A stretch of DNA of 44,170 nt from Planctomycetota bacterium (GTDB lineage: Bacteria; Planctomycetota; Phycisphaerae; Phycisphaerales; UBA1924). The stretch is taken from contig JAJRPN010000040.1 of assembly GCA_024280755.1 (NCBI GenBank), positions 1 to 44,170 on the forward strand, read 5' to 3'. Position 1 is the stretch's first letter; every line of letters starts with the position of its first letter. A program made the translations under genes and the position numbers. This document shows positions 42,947 to 44,170 of the stretch, piece after piece. The notes beneath the pieces are model-generated. The model was not told where the DNA came from. It saw nothing but the letters and a program-made list of their open reading frames with translations, and did not search any database.

Positions 42947-43915
42947 ATGCCGATGATTGAAACTATTAATTTGACCAAACGCTACGGCGATCTTGTTGCG
43001 CTCAATGCGCTGAACTTAAAGATTGGCGAGGGCGATTGCTTCGGGTTTATTGGCCCAAACGGTGCGGGCAAGACCACGACGATTAAGGTGCTTGCGACCT
43101 TGCTCAAGCCTTCGTCTGGGCAGGCGCAGGTTGCGGGGATGACGATTGGGTATCAGAATCGCCAGATCCGCCCGCTGATTGGATATGTGCCTGACTTTAT
43201 GGGTGCGTATCAGGACATGGTGGTGCATGAGTATCTTGAGTTCTTCGCTGCGGCGTACAACATCAACGGGCAGCAGCGTAAGAAGGTGGTCAACGATGTG
43301 CTTGAACTGACCGATCTGACCTATAAGCAGACAGCCGAGGTGAACTCATTGAGCCGAGGGATGCAGCAACGGCTGAGCATCGCCCGAGTTTTGTTGCATG
43401 ATCCCAAGGTGCTGTTGATGGATGAACCCGCGTCAGGGCTAGACCCACGCGCGCGGATCGAGATTCGCGAGCTGCTCAAAGAGCTTAAGAAGATGGGGAA
43501 GACGATTTTGATCTCGTCGCATATTTTGCATGAGTTGGCGGAGTTGTGTAATACGGTGGGGATCATCGAGAAGGGCGAGTTGCTGTTTAGTGGATCGGTC
43601 GATGAGATTCTCAAACGCGCCAAGGTTGGGCATGTCGTGCATATCGGGGTGGCCGAGCGGATCGAGGCGGCGACGAAGGTGCTTGCGACGATGCCCGGCG
43701 TTGAGAAAGTCAGCATCGTCCAAGGCGACGGCACCGCGATCGGTGGCGGGTCCGGGCAGATCATCCACGCCCACTACGACGATCGCAACGGCGGCAACTT
43801 CACGGACATCCCCAATGTGCTGATTAACAACGGCTTCCGCGTAACACATTTTCAAGAGGAGCCGGTGAACTTGGAGACGGCGTTTATGCGGTTGACGAAG
43901 GGGTTGGTGCAGTAG
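42947..43915 (+). CDS. ABC transporter ATP-binding protein (ABC-2/gliding-type)
   Basis: A 322-residue ATPase subunit that would power a separate permease. Motifs in order are GPNGAGKTT (Walker A, about 36-44), LSRGMQQRLSIARVLL (signature), LLMDEPASGLDP (Walker B and D-loop) and SSHILHEL (H-loop). The first 230 residues match the ABC-2 and GldA-like class; the rest is a C-terminal domain of about 90 residues with a Gly-rich patch. It directly follows the large membrane protein; the permease is probably downstream beyond the window. The ribosome-binding site is weak, in keeping with coupling to the gene before it. Confidence 0.92.
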   Translation: MPMIETINLTKRYGDLVALNALNLKIGEGDCFGFIGPNGAGKTTTIKVLATLLKPSSGQAQVAGMTIGYQNRQIRPLIGYVPDFMGAYQDMVVHEYLEFFAAAYNINGQQRKKVVNDVLELTDLTYKQTAEVNSLSRGMQQRLSIARVLLHDPKVLLMDEPASGLDPRARIEIRELLKELKKMGKTILISSHILHELAELCNTVGIIEKGELLFSGSVDEILKRAKVGHVVHIGVAERIEAATKVLATMPGVEKVSIVQGDGTAIGGGSGQIIHAHYDDRNGGNFTDIPNVLINNGFRVTHFQEEPVNLETAFMRLTKGLVQ

Positions 43916-43926
43916 GATCTGGGTGG

Positions 43927-43953
43927 CATGCTTACGGCGAAGCCTTAAGCATG
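43927..43953. repeat. 27-base palindrome (REP-like) just past the ABC ATPase gene
   Basis: CATGCTTA at 43927-43934 pairs with TAAGCATG at 43946-43953, and inside it GGC pairs with GCC around GAA, leaving one mismatch (C against T). It lies 12 bases after the stop. It could serve as a terminator, although only a short T-run (TTT) follows, or be a dispersed REP-type repeat. Confidence 0.75.
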
Positions 43954-44057
43954 TTTGATGGTTGAGCGATTGAAGACCTGCAGTAGAATATTGGGTCGGG
44001 TGGCCTGCCCCCATATTCTGTACCACTGCCTATGTTAGGACAGCGGCGTTCCTTTGT

Positions 44058-44102
44058 CCCATCAGAGGGCTGCGGAGCGTAGCGGAGCAGGCCTCTGATG
44101 GG
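44058..44102. repeat. 11-bp inverted repeat enclosing a duplicated GCGGAGC motif
   Basis: CCCATCAGAGG at 44058-44068 is reverse-complementary to CCTCTGATGGG at 44092-44102. The loop holds two copies of GCGGAGC. Paired arms with a short GC-rich centre are the pattern of dispersed intergenic repeats. Confidence 0.7.
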
Positions 44103-44170
44103 TGATTGACGACCCGGGTAATCCGAGTTTCCGGTGCTGGTGGGCGGTATCCAAGCGATGAATGAGGTCT

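Larger units (their letters stand above)
43916..44170. other. Intergenic end region with two palindromic elements
   Basis: No gene is visible in these 255 bases. They contain a 27-base near-perfect palindrome at 43927-43953 and an 11-bp inverted repeat at 44058-44102, listed separately. Frames are short and lack ribosome-binding sites. Confidence 0.5.

Noticed and set aside
1..44170. CRISPR array, prophage or insertion-sequence transposase
   Set aside because: No regularly spaced direct repeats and no integrase, transposase or Cas motif were seen on either strand.

Overview
The window reads as a chromosomal segment of a planctomycete, most likely of the class Phycisphaerae. The basis is indirect: a very large SecA with lineage-type insertions, secreted proteins ending in Cys-flanked dockerin-like repeats, a secreted protein ending in a PEP-CTERM-like tail (P-T-P, a hydrophobic stretch, then an Arg cluster), and prepilin-type proteins of the H-X9-DG kind. 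No rRNA gene was seen, so the taxonomic call is inference. No tRNA, CRISPR array, prophage or insertion-sequence transposase was recognised. Coding density is high, and most starts have a GGAG/AGGA ribosome-binding site 5 to 9 bases upstream.

Layout. 1-2023: a truncated secreted protein, pseudouridine-5'-phosphate glycosidase and an HU-family protein with a histone-H1-like tail, all on the minus strand. 2248-3800: a 2-hydroxyacid dehydrogenase and an orphan TSCPD domain (the C-terminal piece of class II ribonucleotide reductase) converge on a 207-bp inverted-repeat element. 4034-9594: a small secreted protein, giant SecA and a GspG-like pseudopilin on the plus strand. 9680-21239: a minus-strand block with a nitronate monooxygenase-like flavoprotein, a secreted endonuclease I, a secretin with an unusual C-terminal extension, an ABC exporter overlapping the secretin, and a kexin-like protein that has lost its catalytic residues. 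21500-27440: fumarase, a transglutaminase-fold protein without its catalytic Cys, adenylate kinase and elongation factor G. 27663-34399: two minus-strand operons, one for polyprenyl-phosphate sugar transfer and O-antigen ligation, the other ispH-rlmN-membrane protein, separated by a perfect 23-bp inverted repeat. 34541-39952: a secreted EEP nuclease or phosphatase, a small anchored protein with a pseudopilin, a PEP-CTERM-like protein and an M20 peptidase. 40424-43915: a large membrane protein coupled to an ABC ATPase.

How they fit together. Much of the window concerns export and the cell surface: SecA, pseudopilins, secretin, ABC exporter, a lipid-linked glycan pathway and at least six exported proteins. 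The two secreted nuclease-type enzymes and the pseudouridine glycosidase are compatible with nucleic-acid scavenging, but that link is inference. The observations most worth following are the ABC exporter-secretin overlapping pair with its 313-residue extension, the kexin-like pseudoprotease that keeps an intact P-domain and dockerin-like tail, and the palindromic repeat families, one of which encodes the C-terminus of a gene.
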